DNA of 64,000 bases from Pseudomonas frederiksbergensis (GCF_900105495.1 NZ_FNTF01000002.1:3650501-3714500); one strand, 5' to 3'. Shown: positions 45,112 through 54,374, counted from the first letter of the stretch. Notes: generated from the sequence alone by a model not told the origin. Translations and numbers: made by a program.

Positions 45112-46275
45112 ATGCAGCAGGTCCAGAGTGAAGGTGTGGTCAGTGCCATGTCCCAGGCCACCGATGCCCAGCAAGTGGCGCAGGAGCTGGCGCGACAACT
45201 GTTGCATCCGCACTTGGGCTTCGTGCTGTTCTTCTGTTCCGCCGAGTACGACTTGCAGGCGCTGGGCCAGGCCTTGCAACAAAGCTTCGGCGGTATACGC
45301 CTGGTGGGTTGCACCAGTGCCGGGGAAATCACGCCCTTGGGCTATGGCCGCAACTGCGTGACCGCGGTCGGCTTCGACCACCGGCATTTTTCCATCGACG
45401 CCGAACTGATCTGCGAGATGGAGCGCTTCAGCCTGATCGACGCCCAGCAAATGGTCGAGCGCCTGGTCAGTGGCTGTCGCAGCAACACGTTGGCGCCGAT
45501 CAAGGGCAACAGCTTTGCCCTGACTCTGCTCGATGGCTTGTCCAGTCGTGAAGAAATGGTCCTCGCGGCCCTGAGTGCAGCATTGGGCGACATCCCGCAT
45601 TTCGGCGGTTCTGCCGGCGACGACAATTACCTGACCCACACCCACGTCTATTTCAATGGCGAGTTCCACAGCGGCGCGGCGGTGGTGGTGCTGGTCAATA
45701 CCTGGCTCGACTTTGAAGTTTTCACCACCCACCACATTCTGCCGCGGGCGGAAAAACTGGTGGTCACCGGCGCCGACAGCGCCTCACGCCGGGTCTTTGA
45801 ACTGAATGCCGAACCGGCCGCCGAGGAATACGCCCGGCACATTGGTGTGCCGGTGGCGGAGCTCGATCACCGGATCTTCGCCGCGCACCCCTTGGCCGTG
45901 CGGATCAACGATCAGTATTACGTGAGGGCGATCCAGCAGGTTCATCCGGACCTGAGCCTGAGTTTCTACTGTGCGGTGGAAAACGGCATCGTCCTTACTG
46001 TCATGAAGCCCGGCCCCATGCTGCCAAACCTGCAAACCCTGTTCGAAGGCTTGCAGGAGCGCCTTGGCGATCTGTTGCTGACCATCGGCTGCGACTGCTT
46101 TCTAAGGCGTATGGAACTGGAAGACAGCGGCAGTCTGGAGCAGATCGGAACGTTTTTGCGTGACCAGCGGGTGATGGGTTTCAACACCTACGGAGAACAG
46201 TTCAATGGCATGCACATCAACCAGACCTTCACCGGGGTTGCCATTGCCCGAGGCCGGTCCCCTGGACATCGTTGA
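45112..46275 (+). CDS. nosP: Nitric-oxide-sensing haemoprotein NosP (FIST domains)
   Basis: A 387-residue protein with FIST_N (about 35-235, LGFVLFFCSAEYDLQALGQAL, GCTSAGEITPLGYG, GGSAGDDN) and FIST_C (240-375) domains. NosP proteins bind haem and respond to nitric oxide, inhibiting the NahK kinase encoded next. The reading frame overlaps nahK by about 30-70 bases depending on the nahK start, so the two are translated together. In this window the NO-producing nir cluster lies about 10 kb away. Confidence 0.88.
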   Translation: MQQVQSEGVVSAMSQATDAQQVAQELARQLLHPHLGFVLFFCSAEYDLQALGQALQQSFGGIRLVGCTSAGEITPLGYGRNCVTAVGFDHRHFSIDAELICEMERFSLIDAQQMVERLVSGCRSNTLAPIKGNSFALTLLDGLSSREEMVLAALSAALGDIPHFGGSAGDDNYLTHTHVYFNGEFHSGAAVVVLVNTWLDFEVFTTHHILPRAEKLVVTGADSASRRVFELNAEPAAEEYARHIGVPVAELDHRIFAAHPLAVRINDQYYVRAIQQVHPDLSLSFYCAVENGIVLTVMKPGPMLPNLQTLFEGLQERLGDLLLTIGCDCFLRRMELEDSGSLEQIGTFLRDQRVMGFNTYGEQFNGMHINQTFTGVAIARGRSPGHR

Positions 46276-48838
46276 GCTTCAAGCGCAGATCGCCAGCCTG
46301 CAGCGCGACAACCACAAGCTGCAGCGTATCAATGGCGCGCTGATCGAGCGGATCGAGTCCGGCATCACCCGCGGCAATGACCCGTACGCGGCGTTCCAGC
46401 ATTCTGTGGTGCTGGCCGAGCAGGTGCGTGAGCGCACCGACGCCTTGAACCAGGCCATGGCTGAACTCAAGTCGGGCAATCGCTTGCTCAGCGAGGCACG
46501 CCTGCGAGCAGAAACCGCGCATCAGCATTTGATCGATGCCATCGAGAGCATTTCCGACGCGTTCGTGCTGTTCGATGCGGACCAGCGGATCGTGTTGTTC
46601 AACAGCCGTTTCAAGGCGTTCTGGGGCAACAGCCGGGTGCGGATCAACGCCGGCATGCGCCTGACCGAGGTCAAGCGGCTGATGTCCGCCACCGGGTTGT
46701 TCACTGAAGAGCCGCGCGGGCATGCCGACGAAAACCTGCTTTATCGCCTGCAGGACGGTCGCTGGTTGCAAGTCAGCGAACGCCCCACCCAGGAAGGCGG
46801 GCGGGTGATCCTGTTCACCGACATTACCGACGTCAAACTCCGCGAAACCGTGCGCCGCGAGCAGGCGGTGGCGCAGAAATCCCACTTGTTGCAACGGGCG
46901 GTCGACAACCTGTCCCAAGGCGTGGCCATGGTCAACGCCGAGGGCATTCTGGAATTGTGGAACCGGCGATTCCTCGAACTCAGCGGCCTGGCCCCGGTGG
47001 CGGCCCATCGTCCGTTTGCCGAAGTGATCGGCGACAGCGAGCTGAATCTGCTGACCCCGGCCAGCCGGGATCTGAACGGACGGCATGTGCTGGAGTGCGA
47101 GCAGCGCCTCTACGATGGCCGGGTGCTGGAAATTCGCACCCATCCGTTGCCCACCGGCGGTTTCGTCAACACCTTCACCGACATCACCGAACGCTACCAA
47201 CACGCCGAAGCGCTGAGCGAAAGCGAGCGCTGGATCCGCCTGATCACCGACCATGTGCCGGCGCTGATTGCCTACCTGAATGCCGATCTGGTCTACGAAT
47301 TCACCAACAAGGTGTACGAAGAATGGTACTGCTGGCCTCGGGGTGTGATGCTTGGGCAGAGCCTGCGCGAAGTCCACAGCGAACAGCATTACCAGCGCCT
47401 GGAAGCCTACGTCGCCCGGGCTTTGGCCGGTGAGAGCGTGACGTTCGAGTTCGCCGAAACCAACATCAACAATCAGGAGCGCTACATGTTGCGCTCCTAT
47501 GTGCCCAATCGCCTGGCCACCGGGGAAGTGGTGGGGATTTTCGTGCTGATCCGCGACATCACCGAACGCCGCCGCACCGCCGAAGCGCTGCACCAGGCCT
47601 ATCAGAATCTTGAGTTGCGGGTGCGCGAACGCACGGCAGAACTGACCACCCTCAATGACCAGTTGCTGCGCGAAATCGACGAGCGTCGGCGGGCGGAATC
47701 TCGCCTGCGTGAAGCCAAGCTCGAGGCCGAACAAGCCAACCTGTCGAAGACCAAGTTTCTCGCTGCCGTCAGTCATGACCTGCTGCAACCGCTCAACGCA
47801 GCGCGGCTGTTTACCAGCGCGTTGCTCGAACGGCGGGAGCCGGTGGCCAATGCCATTTTGGTGCGAAATGTCAGCAACTCCCTGGAAGACGTGGAGAACC
47901 TGCTGGGTACGCTGGTCGATATCTCCAAGCTCGATGCCGGGGTGATCAAGGCCGACATTGCGCCATTTGCCCTCAGCGAATTGCTGGAAAACCTTGCGGC
48001 CGAGTACACCCAGGTGGCTCGCAGTGAAGGCCTGGAGCTGCATTTCATTCCTTGTTCCGCCTTGGTGCGCAGCGACATTCAGTTGCTGGCGCGGATTCTT
48101 CGGAACCTGCTGAGCAACGCCATTCGCTACACCTACAGCGGACGTGTGGTACTCGGTTGTCGGCGTCATCACCAGCGCCTGTCGATCGAGGTCTGGGACA
48201 GCGGCATGGGCATCGCCGAAAACCGCCTCGAGGAGATTTTTCAGGAATTCAAACGTGGTGATGTGCAGCGACCGGATCAGGATCGCGGGTTAGGTCTGGG
48301 ACTGGCGATCGTGGAAAAGATCGCGAGGATTCTCGGCCACCGTATTCATGTGCGTTCGTGGCCGGGCAAGGGCTCGATGTTCTCGGTCGAAGTGCCCCTC
48401 AGCGCTACGGCCCCCAAGGCGCTGCCGAGCCTGTTGATGAGTGAGCCGATGCTTGAACGCCTGCGTGGGGCGCGGGTTTGGGTGCTGGACAACGACGCGG
48501 CCATTTGCGCCGGCATGCGCACCTTGCTCGAAGGGTGGGGGTGTCTGGTGGTCACGGCGCTGTCCGAGCAGGACCTGGCGCGGCAAGTGGACAACTATCA
48601 CGAAGAAGCCGATTTGCTGATCGCCGACTATCACCTGGACGACGATCAGAACGGCGTCGATGCCGTGGCCCGGATCAACGCCCGTCGCGGTTCGGCGATC
48701 CCGGCGATGATGATCACCGCCAACTACAGCAACGAACTCAAACAGCAGATCCGCGAGTTGGGCCACACCCTGATGCACAAACCGGTGCGGCCGATGAAGC
48801 TCAAGACCGCGATGAGTCATTTGCTCGGCAGGCCTTGA
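46205..48838 (+). CDS. nahK: NahK/ErcS family hybrid sensor histidine kinase/response regulator
   Basis: Up to 877 residues, soluble. A coiled coil (about 20-100) is followed by three PAS domains (about 105-215, 225-330, 340-455), an HisKA domain with the histidine at H524 (AAVSHDLLQPLNAAR), an HATPase (DSGMGIAENRLEEIFQEF, GLGLGLAIVEK) and a C-terminal receiver (VLDNDAAICAGM, LLIADYHLDDDQNG). In P. aeruginosa NahK passes phosphate to HptB and influences biofilm and Gac signalling. The ATG at 46205 lies inside nosP; a TTG at 46244, after GGGG, gives a start closer to family relatives. Confidence 0.9.
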   Translation: MACTSTRPSPGLPLPEAGPLDIVELQAQIASLQRDNHKLQRINGALIERIESGITRGNDPYAAFQHSVVLAEQVRERTDALNQAMAELKSGNRLLSEARLRAETAHQHLIDAIESISDAFVLFDADQRIVLFNSRFKAFWGNSRVRINAGMRLTEVKRLMSATGLFTEEPRGHADENLLYRLQDGRWLQVSERPTQEGGRVILFTDITDVKLRETVRREQAVAQKSHLLQRAVDNLSQGVAMVNAEGILELWNRRFLELSGLAPVAAHRPFAEVIGDSELNLLTPASRDLNGRHVLECEQRLYDGRVLEIRTHPLPTGGFVNTFTDITERYQHAEALSESERWIRLITDHVPALIAYLNADLVYEFTNKVYEEWYCWPRGVMLGQSLREVHSEQHYQRLEAYVARALAGESVTFEFAETNINNQERYMLRSYVPNRLATGEVVGIFVLIRDITERRRTAEALHQAYQNLELRVRERTAELTTLNDQLLREIDERRRAESRLREAKLEAEQANLSKTKFLAAVSHDLLQPLNAARLFTSALLERREPVANAILVRNVSNSLEDVENLLGTLVDISKLDAGVIKADIAPFALSELLENLAAEYTQVARSEGLELHFIPCSALVRSDIQLLARILRNLLSNAIRYTYSGRVVLGCRRHHQRLSIEVWDSGMGIAENRLEEIFQEFKRGDVQRPDQDRGLGLGLAIVEKIARILGHRIHVRSWPGKGSMFSVEVPLSATAPKALPSLLMSEPMLERLRGARVWVLDNDAAICAGMRTLLEGWGCLVVTALSEQDLARQVDNYHEEADLLIADYHLDDDQNGVDAVARINARRGSAIPAMMITANYSNELKQQIRELGHTLMHKPVRPMKLKTAMSHLLGRP

Positions 48839-48841
48839 GAT

Positions 48842-48951
48842 GATCGTTCCCACGCTCCGCGTGGGAATGCCTCAACGGACGCTCCGCGTTCGGCTCTGGA
48901 GGGACGCAGAGCGTCCCGGGCTGCATTCCCACGCGGAGCGTGGGAACGATC
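48842..48951. repeat. Multi-hairpin repeat, GTTCCCACGC family (copy 3)
   Basis: Starts GATCGTTCCCACGCTCCGCG and ends with the inverted copy; inner hairpins GGACGC/GCGTCC recur. It sits between the convergent ends of nahK and the AgmR-type gene. Confidence 0.9.
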
Positions 48952-48962
48952 ATCATCAGACA

Positions 48963-49625
48963 TCAGCGGCGTAAGTAAGACCCGAAATCAATATCCCCGG
49001 CACTCAGAATCGCCTGCACCCGGTTGTGCACATTCAGTTTGCGCAGGATCGCCGAGACGTGGGCCTTGACGGTGGTTTCGGCGATTTCCAGGGTGTAGGC
49101 GATCTGTTTGTTCGACTCGCCCTTGGTCATGCGTTCGAGCACCAGCAACTGCTTGCGGGTCAAGGCCTGTAGCAGCTCAGGTGGGAAGCTCGGGGCATCG
49201 TTCATGCGCCTTGTACCGCTTTTTTGCGTGCGGATGATGTCCGGCGGCAAGTAGACATTGCCGTTGAGGATCTGCTGGATGGCTTCGGTCATCTGCACCC
49301 GTGGCGAGGATTTGGTGATGAAGCCCACCGCGCCGTAAGTGATGGCTTGCAGCACGACTTGTTTGTCCTGTTCGGCCGAGACGATCACCACCGGAATGGT
49401 CGGTGCCTCGTTGCGCAGATTGATCAGGCCATTGAGGCCGTGCATGCCGGGCATGTTCAGGTCGAGCAGGATCAGGTCCAGGTCGTCGTGTTCCTGCGTC
49501 AACACCAGGGCGCTGTCCAGGTCGGCGGTTTCCATCACCTCGCTGCCCGGAAAACCATCGCTGATGACGTTATGAATGGCTTCGCGAAACAGCGGGTGAT
49601 CATCGGCAATCAGAATTTTGTACAT
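48963..49625 (-). CDS. agmR: LuxR-type response regulator, AgmR/ErbR (PedR1) family
   Basis: A 220-residue NarL/FixJ-type regulator. Receiver: [31 protein letters not shown] (phosphoacceptor aspartate) and VGFITKSSP with the conserved lysine. Helix-turn-helix: [43 protein letters not shown]. The N-terminal [21 protein letters not shown] is characteristic of the AgmR/ErdR group, regulators of glycerol, ethanol and PQQ-dependent oxidation. The place next to nahK and PQQ-linked genes favours AgmR over ErdR. Confidence 0.85.
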   Translation of the reverse strand: MYKILIADDHPLFREAIHNVISDGFPGSEVMETADLDSALVLTQEHDDLDLILLDLNMPGMHGLNGLINLRNEAPTIPVVIVSAEQDKQVVLQAITYGAVGFITKSSPRVQMTEAIQQILNGNVYLPPDIIRTQKSGTRRMNDAPSFPPELLQALTRKQLLVLERMTKGESNKQIAYTLEIAETTVKAHVSAILRKLNVHNRVQAILSAGDIDFGSYLRR

Positions 49626-49681
49626 AGCCTTTCACCTCATTATTTTGATTAGGGTGTGGCAACAACTCGCACGCGTAAAGG

Positions 49682-50239
49682 TCAGGGGAAGGGCTCGGGC
49701 TGGGCGGGCGTTACGGGCAGGTTGGCTGCCTGCCAGGCGTCCAGGCCGTCGCGATACCAATACAGAGTCTTATAGCCCATGGCGGCGGCGCGCTTCACGG
49801 CGTTCCAGCTCAGCCAGCAATCGGAGCGGCAGTAGAAGACCAGCGGTTGTGCGAGATCACCTGCGGTCAATGTGTTCAGCTTACGCGCAAAATAGTCCTC
49901 CCAGTCAGGCGTCAGGTCACCGTCGCCGGTATTGGCCAGCCAATGGCTGCCGGGGAGGCTTTCGTGGGGCTGGTCCTCGATGAAACGTCCTTGCAGCCAT
50001 TGCCGGCGGTAGACGTCGATCAATACTGGACGGGGTGTCTGGGTCAGCAGGGTTTGCAGGGCGGCGGTATCGATGATGTCGGCGCCCTGTACGTGATTCG
50101 GGGTCGGACTGCGGTACAGACCGATGCGATAGCCGTCGGCGGAAAACAGCGGTGTTTCGGCCTGCGCGACGCCCAGCAACAGGCTTAGCGATAGCGCAGC
50201 GAGAGAAGGGCGCAGCAGACGACGTCGGGCACGCGGCAT
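49682..50239 (-). CDS. PQQ-dependent catabolism-associated CXXCW-motif protein
   Basis: A 185-residue exported rhodanese-like protein. A signal peptide (MPRARRRLLRPSLAALSLSLLLGVAQA) is followed by a rhodanese fold with RPVLIDVYRRQW and the active segment VFYCRSDCWLSWNAVKRA, which gives the family its name. The role in PQQ-linked alcohol oxidation is not established. The ATG at 50239 has AGGA nine bases upstream. A conserved motif lies 77 bases before it. Confidence 0.85.
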   Translation of the reverse strand: MPRARRRLLRPSLAALSLSLLLGVAQAETPLFSADGYRIGLYRSPTPNHVQGADIIDTAALQTLLTQTPRPVLIDVYRRQWLQGRFIEDQPHESLPGSHWLANTGDGDLTPDWEDYFARKLNTLTAGDLAQPLVFYCRSDCWLSWNAVKRAAAMGYKTLYWYRDGLDAWQAANLPVTPAQPEPFP

Positions 50240-50316
50240 GGGGTTCAATCCTTATAGTTATGAACCTATTACATGCCAGTCTCGGTGCGATTGGAATGCG
50301 ACGATAGACAGGAAAA

Positions 50317-50339
50317 CCAGTACTAAAGTAGTAATTTCG
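50317..50339 (-). promoter_or_regulatory. Conserved upstream motif (copy 1)
   Basis: CCAGTACTAAAGTAGTA on the plus strand, then atttcg. The same motif with two changes is at 54170 at nearly the same distance from a gene start, so it is a candidate response-regulator site (AgmR or the PedR2-like protein). Confidence 0.55.
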
Positions 50340-50357
50340 AACCGTTGATCGCTGATT

Positions 50358-50388
50358 GATTGTTCCCACGCTCTGCGTGGGAACGATC
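50358..50388. repeat. Single hairpin of the GTTCCCACGC family
   Basis: GTTCCCACGC and GCGTGGGAAC form a perfect ten-pair stem with a three-base loop. It follows the permease gene and may act as a terminator. Confidence 0.8.
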
Positions 50389-50402
50389 AGGGTTACACGG
50401 CA

Positions 50403-51194
50403 TTAGTTGGATTTGCGCAGGGCGGCGTGTTGCGGGTTGAAGGTGAGTACGGCGAGCAGGGCGAATACCAGCGTCAGCCCCACGCACACCGCCAGTGCCA
50501 GCGGATTGAAGCGTTCGTACAAGGCAAACCGCACCAGTTCCACCGCATGGGTGAACGGGTTCAATGCGCACAACCAATACAGCCACTCGCTGGACTCGCG
50601 CATCTTCCACAGCGGATACAGCGCCGACGACAGGAAAAACAGCGGGAAGATCACGAAATTCATCACCCCGGCAAAGTTCTCCAGCTGGCGGATCGCGTTG
50701 GACAGCAACAAACCCAGCGCGCTGAGCATCAACGCCACCAGCAGCAACGCCGGCAAGGCGATCAACAGCCCCATGGCCGGTGGCTGCACGCCGTACACCC
50801 AGGCAATCGCCAGAAAGGCGTACACCTGCAACAACGAGATCAACGAGGTGGCCAGCAGTTTGCTGCACAACAGGAAAGTCCGGGGCAGGGGGCTGGTCAA
50901 CAGCACGCGCATGCTGCCCATTTCCCGGTCGTAGACCATCGACAGTGAACCTTGCATGCCGTTGAACAGCAGGATCATGCAGGCCAGTCCGGGAATGATG
51001 TAGACCTCGTAGGGAATGTAGGTGTCGTAGGGCTCGATGATCGCGATCCCCAGTGCCGCGCGAAAACCGGCAGCGAACACCAGCAGCCACAGCAACGGCC
51101 GAACCAGCGCGCTGAGAAACCGCGTGCGCTGCAACACAAAACGCAGCCATTCGCGCAGCACGATGCCGCTGAAACATTGCCAGTAGGCATTCAT
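50403..51194 (-). CDS. ABC-2 type transporter permease
   Basis: A 263-residue integral membrane permease with about six helices (LSALVRPLLWLLVFAAGF, MILLFNGMQGSLSMVYDREMGSMRVLLTSPLPRTFLLCSKLL, the ABC-2 signature). It pairs with the ATPase encoded just upstream (ATGA overlap) to export an unknown substrate; homologous pairs sit in PQQ alcohol dehydrogenase regions. Confidence 0.92.
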   Translation of the reverse strand: MNAYWQCFSGIVLREWLRFVLQRTRFLSALVRPLLWLLVFAAGFRAALGIAIIEPYDTYIPYEVYIIPGLACMILLFNGMQGSLSMVYDREMGSMRVLLTSPLPRTFLLCSKLLATSLISLLQVYAFLAIAWVYGVQPPAMGLLIALPALLLVALMLSALGLLLSNAIRQLENFAGVMNFVIFPLFFLSSALYPLWKMRESSEWLYWLCALNPFTHAVELVRFALYERFNPLALAVCVGLTLVFALLAVLTFNPQHAALRKSN

Positions 51195-51922
51195 TGGGCG
51201 GCTCCTGAAGTGGTCAGTCGAGCGAAGGCCGAACCCAGGTCACCACCGTGCTCCAGACTCAGCGCATCGGCCTGTCCGCTGGCCACCAACCGGCCCTGAT
51301 GGAGAATCAGCAAGTCATCGCTGGGCTGCACTTCATCGAGCAAATGGGTGGTCCAGAGCACGCTGATGTTCTGTTCGCGGCACAAACTACGAATGTGTTG
51401 ATTGAGCGCCAGCCGACTGGCCGGGTCGAGGCCAACGCTGGCCTCGTCGAGCAGCAGCAGGCGCGGTTCATGCAGCAAGGCACGGGCGATTTCCACTCGG
51501 CGACGGTGGCCGCCATTGAGTTCGCGAACCCGTTCGCGACGGCGTTCGGTCAAGGCCTGACGGGCCAGTTCGGCGTCGACCCGCAGGCTGGTCTGGCGCC
51601 GCGACATGCCATGCAGCGCGGCGTGATAACGCAGGTTTTGCTCGACGCTTAGGTCCAGGTCCAGCGTGCTTTGCTGAAACACCACACCCAATTGCTTGAG
51701 CGCCGGACGTGCGGCGTTGCGCAACGAACAGTCGCCGACGCGGATGTCACCGCGCTGTAAATCATAGAGCCGGGTGAGCAGGGCAATCAGCGTCGATTTG
51801 CCCGCGCCATTCGGCCCGAGCAACGCAGCGAAACGGCCGGGCGCCAGGCTGAAACTCACCTGGCGCAACGCCTCTTTCGCACCATAAGCGAAGCTCAGTT
51901 CGCTGACTTCGAGTGCGTTCAT
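51191..51922 (-). CDS. ABC transporter ATP-binding protein
   Basis: A 243-residue ATPase. Walker A is LLGPNGAGKSTLIALLTRL, the signature is LNGGHRRRVEIARALLHEP, a modified LSGGQ, and Walker B is LLLLDEASVGLDPAS. The start at ATG 51922 overlaps the propeller gene stop by four bases. It powers the ABC-2 permease that follows. Confidence 0.94.
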   Translation of the reverse strand: MNALEVSELSFAYGAKEALRQVSFSLAPGRFAALLGPNGAGKSTLIALLTRLYDLQRGDIRVGDCSLRNAARPALKQLGVVFQQSTLDLDLSVEQNLRYHAALHGMSRRQTSLRVDAELARQALTERRRERVRELNGGHRRRVEIARALLHEPRLLLLDEASVGLDPASRLALNQHIRSLCREQNISVLWTTHLLDEVQPSDDLLILHQGRLVASGQADALSLEHGGDLGSAFARLTTSGAAQ

Positions 51923-52878
51923 GGCGTCACCACCACGCCCCACGGATAACGCCCGACCTTGATCGATTTAGTCACCTTGAGGCTGTCGACATCGATCACC
52001 GACACGTCGCCGCTGACGCCGTTGGTGGCCAGTAATTGCTTTTGATCCGGGGTAAACGACATCTGCCAGACCCGCCGGCCGACCAGCAGATAATCAAGAA
52101 TTTCGAAGGTCTTGGCATCGATCACCGCCACATGATTGGCCGGGCCGAGGGCGACGAAACCGTACTTGCCGTCAGCGCTGAGCTTGATCCCCACTGGCTG
52201 GACTTTGTCCGGGTGCACGCCCTTGATCTGGAAGGTCAGGGTTTTGAGGACCTTGCGGCTGGCGACGTCGAGAATGGTCACCGTGCCGCCGATTTCCGCC
52301 GAAGCCCAGAGCTTCGAGCCATCGGGTGTGAACTCAACGAAGCGCGGTCGCTGATCCACCAGAGTGCTATCGGCCAGAGTCTGGGTGCTGGTGTCGATCC
52401 AGTGCAGCATGTTGGTGGTTTCACTGGTGTTCACCGCCCACTTGCCGTCGGGGCTGACGGCCATGCCTTCAGGCTCGACACCGACGCTGATCTGCCCGAG
52501 CACCTTGGAGGTTTCGGTGTCGATCACCGTCACCAGCGCATCGTCTTCGTTGGAAACGTACAGCCAGCGATTATTCGGGTGCAGGGCGAATTGTTCAGGA
52601 TCTTTGCCCGAGGGCAGTTCCTTGATGATCTTGCGCGTGGCCACGTCCATCACCTGGACCCGGTCCGAGTCGCTGGCGCAGATGTACAGCAGCTTGTTGT
52701 CGTGGGACAGCAGCAGACCGCGCGGGCGCTGGCCGACGGGCAGGGTGTCGGTGACTTGCAGGGTCTGCAGGTCGATCAGGCTCAGGCTGTTGTCTTTTTC
52801 GTTGGAAACCCAGGCGGTGCTGGCAGCGGCGTGCCCGGCGGCGAGCAGCAGAGCGCAGGAAAGCAGGGTGCGGCGCAT
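51919..52878 (-). CDS. YVTN beta-propeller protein, PQQ-associated
   Basis: A 319-residue exported protein. The signal peptide ends near AGHAAAS, followed by repeated 40-residue blades such as TAWVSNEKDNSLSLIDLQTLQVTDTLPVGQRPRGLLLSHD and RWLYVSNEDDALVTVIDTETSKVLGQISVGVEPEGMAVSPDG. Likely periplasmic. Homologues lie beside PQQ alcohol dehydrogenases. Fourth gene of the run that starts at the substrate-binding protein. Confidence 0.9.
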   Translation of the reverse strand: MRRTLLSCALLLAAGHAAASTAWVSNEKDNSLSLIDLQTLQVTDTLPVGQRPRGLLLSHDNKLLYICASDSDRVQVMDVATRKIIKELPSGKDPEQFALHPNNRWLYVSNEDDALVTVIDTETSKVLGQISVGVEPEGMAVSPDGKWAVNTSETTNMLHWIDTSTQTLADSTLVDQRPRFVEFTPDGSKLWASAEIGGTVTILDVASRKVLKTLTFQIKGVHPDKVQPVGIKLSADGKYGFVALGPANHVAVIDAKTFEILDYLLVGRRVWQMSFTPDQKQLLATNGVSGDVSVIDVDSLKVTKSIKVGRYPWGVVVTP

Positions 52879-52908
52879 GGCAGATTCCTTGTTGTTTTAA
52901 TTATTGGG

Positions 52909-54093
52909 TCAGGGAAAACGGCAGCTGACCTCGGGTTTGTCGTAGCCGAGGCTGTCCATCTCGTTGAAGGGGTGCAGGAAGCCGTCTTGCGGCGACGTGC
53001 TGACCAGCGCCCGGGGCTGCACGATGGGAATGGGTTGGCGCAACTGGCCGTTCCACGGTCGATAGCTGAGCTTGCGACCCTTGAAACCGTCCAGCGGCAA
53101 TTGATCGCTGATCTCAAGCGTACGGATTGCCACCGGATCAACCTGACGCAGTTTGCTCACGGCGCTGGCGATGCTGCGCACGGCGATCCAGGCGGCAAAA
53201 TCGCGGTCATTCATCCAGCGTCCGGCCAGGGCTTCGAAGCGTTTCTGCAATTGGGCGGCGCCGTAGGTTTCCACGGTTTTGTGCCAGCCCACCGGGGTCA
53301 GTCCCTGAGTGCCGGCGACCGGCCGTGGGTACCAGGTCTGGTAGGGCACGTATTCGCCGAAATCACCCCGTTCATCCGCCACCAGCACCACGTCGTACTC
53401 GGCGGTCTGGGTGAACAGCGGCATGTCGGCCTGGGCGCTACGGCGCTGATCATTGTCGAAACTCCAGGCTTTTTCCGCGACCAGGGTCAGGCCGAAGCGT
53501 TTGGCGGCGCGGCGCAGGGCGGCTGCATAGGCTTGATCGTCCGGGGTCGGGCCGACGATCAGCAGCGCCCGTTGCCATTTGCGCAGCACCAGAAATTGCG
53601 CCAGTGCATCGGCGAGCATCGCCCGGCTTGGCAGGCTGTGCAGCACATTCGGCAGGCAGTCGCTGGTGCGCAAGCTGTCATCGGGGCTGCCGGCGTTGAA
53701 CAGCAAGCTGTCGGGCAGCACGGTGCTGAGTTGGCGCAGGCTGGCGGCTGGCGCATTGACGACAAACAGGCGCAGGCCTTGGGCATGTTGAACCTTGGCC
53801 GCTTCGACCAGGGCATCCGGATTGTCGACGTTGGCGCTGACCAGGTTGTAGCTCTGATTGAGGAAACGCCCGGTGCTGTTGCTGTCAGTGATCGCCAGTT
53901 CGGCGCCACGCAGGCCGGCATCGACCGGCTCGGGAATGACGTTCGACAGCAACGGGCCCGGATCAGGGCGATAGCCCAGGTAGCCGATCTGCACCTGCAA
54001 CGACGCCTCGGCAGCCTGGCTCTGGGTCGCCAGCCCGGCGGCACAGGCAATCGCCAACAGGTAGATCAGGGCGTAAGGGGCAAGCTGGCGCAT
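52909..54093 (-). CDS. ABC transporter substrate-binding protein (PQQ-dependent alcohol catabolism type)
   Basis: A 394-residue periplasmic protein with a signal peptide (MRQLAPYALIYLLAIACAAGLATQSQA) and a type I periplasmic-binding fold related to the branched-chain/urea ABC receptors (LRLFVVNAPAASLRQLSTVLPDSLLFNAGSPDDSLR). The ATG at 54093 has GGAG upstream. First of five co-directional genes running to 49682; a conserved motif lies 76 bases before its start. Confidence 0.86.
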   Translation of the reverse strand: MRQLAPYALIYLLAIACAAGLATQSQAAEASLQVQIGYLGYRPDPGPLLSNVIPEPVDAGLRGAELAITDSNSTGRFLNQSYNLVSANVDNPDALVEAAKVQHAQGLRLFVVNAPAASLRQLSTVLPDSLLFNAGSPDDSLRTSDCLPNVLHSLPSRAMLADALAQFLVLRKWQRALLIVGPTPDDQAYAAALRRAAKRFGLTLVAEKAWSFDNDQRRSAQADMPLFTQTAEYDVVLVADERGDFGEYVPYQTWYPRPVAGTQGLTPVGWHKTVETYGAAQLQKRFEALAGRWMNDRDFAAWIAVRSIASAVSKLRQVDPVAIRTLEISDQLPLDGFKGRKLSYRPWNGQLRQPIPIVQPRALVSTSPQDGFLHPFNEMDSLGYDKPEVSCRFP

Positions 54094-54169
54094 AGGGCAC
54101 TCCATTACAGGTAGCGCCAGCATAGGAACGCTGTGAGGCAGAAGGAAATATGCAGAAAGTACCAGTGAG

Positions 54170-54191
54170 CCAGTACCAAGGTAGTAGCTCG
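54170..54191 (-). promoter_or_regulatory. Conserved upstream motif (copy 2)
   Basis: CCAGTACCAAGGTAGTA on the plus strand, then gctcg. It lies 76 bases before the substrate-binding protein start and 60 bases before the divergent small gene at 54252, and could serve both. Confidence 0.55.
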
Positions 54192-54251
54192 CCCGGGGTG
54201 GCGCGGTTCTAGCATGGGCGATAACGGCCATCACACGGGAGGAGATCGATC

Positions 54252-54374
54252 ATGCGTATTCTCAAAGCGCTGCTTCTGCCGTTGCTGCTGATCCTGACCC
54301 TGATCGGCGTCGACAAGCTCCACGGCCCGCGTCCCGCGCCGTTGCTGGTCCTGCCCATGACACCGGGGCGCTAG
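54252..54374 (+). CDS. Small membrane peptide, 40 residues
   Basis: Forty residues: a basic start (MRILK), a single hydrophobic helix (LLLPLLLILTLIGV, about 6-20) and a proline-rich tail (HGPRPAPLLVLP). A GGAG site lies seven bases upstream. It ends two bases before the histidine kinase start, so the two are co-translated. Function unknown; it could be a kinase-associated small membrane protein or just a leader peptide. Confidence 0.6.
   Translation: MRILKALLLPLLLILTLIGVDKLHGPRPAPLLVLPMTPGR

Noticed and set aside
46229..48172. Minus-strand frame of 647 residues antisense to nahK
   Set aside because: Shadow of the kinase gene; no start signal or domain.
52036..54114. Plus-strand frame of 692 residues
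   Set aside because: Antisense to the propeller and substrate-binding genes, both of which have signal peptides and family matches.
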